Positions 41,422 to 41,430 of a DNA stretch of 41,430 bases are shown here, piece after piece. The notes below the pieces were generated by a model. The model saw nothing but the letters and a program-made list of their open reading frames with translations. It did not search any database and was not told the origin of the DNA. Every line of letters starts with the position of its first letter. Within the stretch, counting starts at the first letter, position 1. Location: assembly GCA_013792075.1 (NCBI GenBank), contig VMSR01000305.1:1-41430 (forward strand), given 5' to 3'. This DNA is from Desulfobacula sp. Its GTDB lineage: Bacteria; Desulfobacterota; Desulfobacteria; Desulfobacterales; Desulfobacteraceae. Both the position numbers and the translations under genes were made by a program.

Positions 41422-41430
41422 TATAAATCC

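Overview
The window looks like a chromosomal segment of an anaerobic deltaproteobacterium (Desulfobacterota), most likely a sulfate reducer of the Desulfobacteraceae type. This is an inference from gene content: several radical-SAM enzymes, corrinoid-dependent methyl transfer, an ADP-forming acyl-CoA synthetase, a molybdenum hydroxylase, two cobalamin riboswitches and dense gene packing. No rRNA, tRNA, CRISPR array, insertion sequence or prophage gene was seen.

Layout. (1) 33-3579: two paralogous radical-SAM genes in tail-to-tail orientation. (2) 3733-13553, plus strand: a three-subunit molybdenum hydroxylase, a crotonase lacking both usual glutamates, then, after a 210 bp gap with a palindrome and a visible drop in GC, a normal crotonase, a fused ADP-forming acyl-CoA synthetase and a long lysine-2,3-aminomutase-like enzyme. 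(3) 13569-17332, minus strand: an overlapping operon of an ATPase-GNAT fusion, a HisC-type aminotransferase and a MATE exporter. It is divergent from 17536-21990 (plus): a stand-alone GNAT protein homologous to the GNAT half of that fusion, an M20 peptidase and a Na/Pi cotransporter-like protein.

(4) 22003-28180, minus strand: a compact corrinoid methyltransfer operon: corrinoid protein, UroD-type methyltransferase, MFS transporter, pterin-binding methyltransferase, corrinoid-reductive activator and TetR regulator. It has a clear promoter with a TetR-style inverted repeat over the predicted start site. The parts match O-demethylase (or similar C1) systems that pass a methyl group to tetrahydrofolate. 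(5) 28422-31043: an unusual three-domain fusion (acyltransferase-like, E1/ThiF-like, nitroreductase-like), divergent from operon 4 and preceded by a perfect 8+3+8 palindrome. (6) 31040-33229: a gene remnant, a manganese (yybP-ykoY) riboswitch with an overlapping terminator in front of a Tim44-like membrane protein, and a broken M48 metalloprotease.

(7) 33329-41205: a corrinoid uptake and salvage region. A cobalamin riboswitch precedes a TonB-dependent receptor (plus). A second cobalamin riboswitch on the minus strand (41005-41168) leads to a small repeat protein, a secreted binding-protein/CbiZ fusion, a second binding protein, a permease and an ATPase. The two transcription units converge at about 35.7 kb. 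The end of the window holds a promoter, hairpins and a terminator that could be a small RNA or the leader of a gene outside the window.

Taken together, the second half links corrinoid supply (receptor, ABC importer, CbiZ amidohydrolase) with a corrinoid consumer (methyltransfer operon 4). The least understood items are the acyltransferase-E1-nitroreductase fusion, the secreted binding-protein/CbiZ fusion with its small repeat protein, the Mn-riboswitch/Tim44 pair, and the ATPase-GNAT / GNAT divergent pair.
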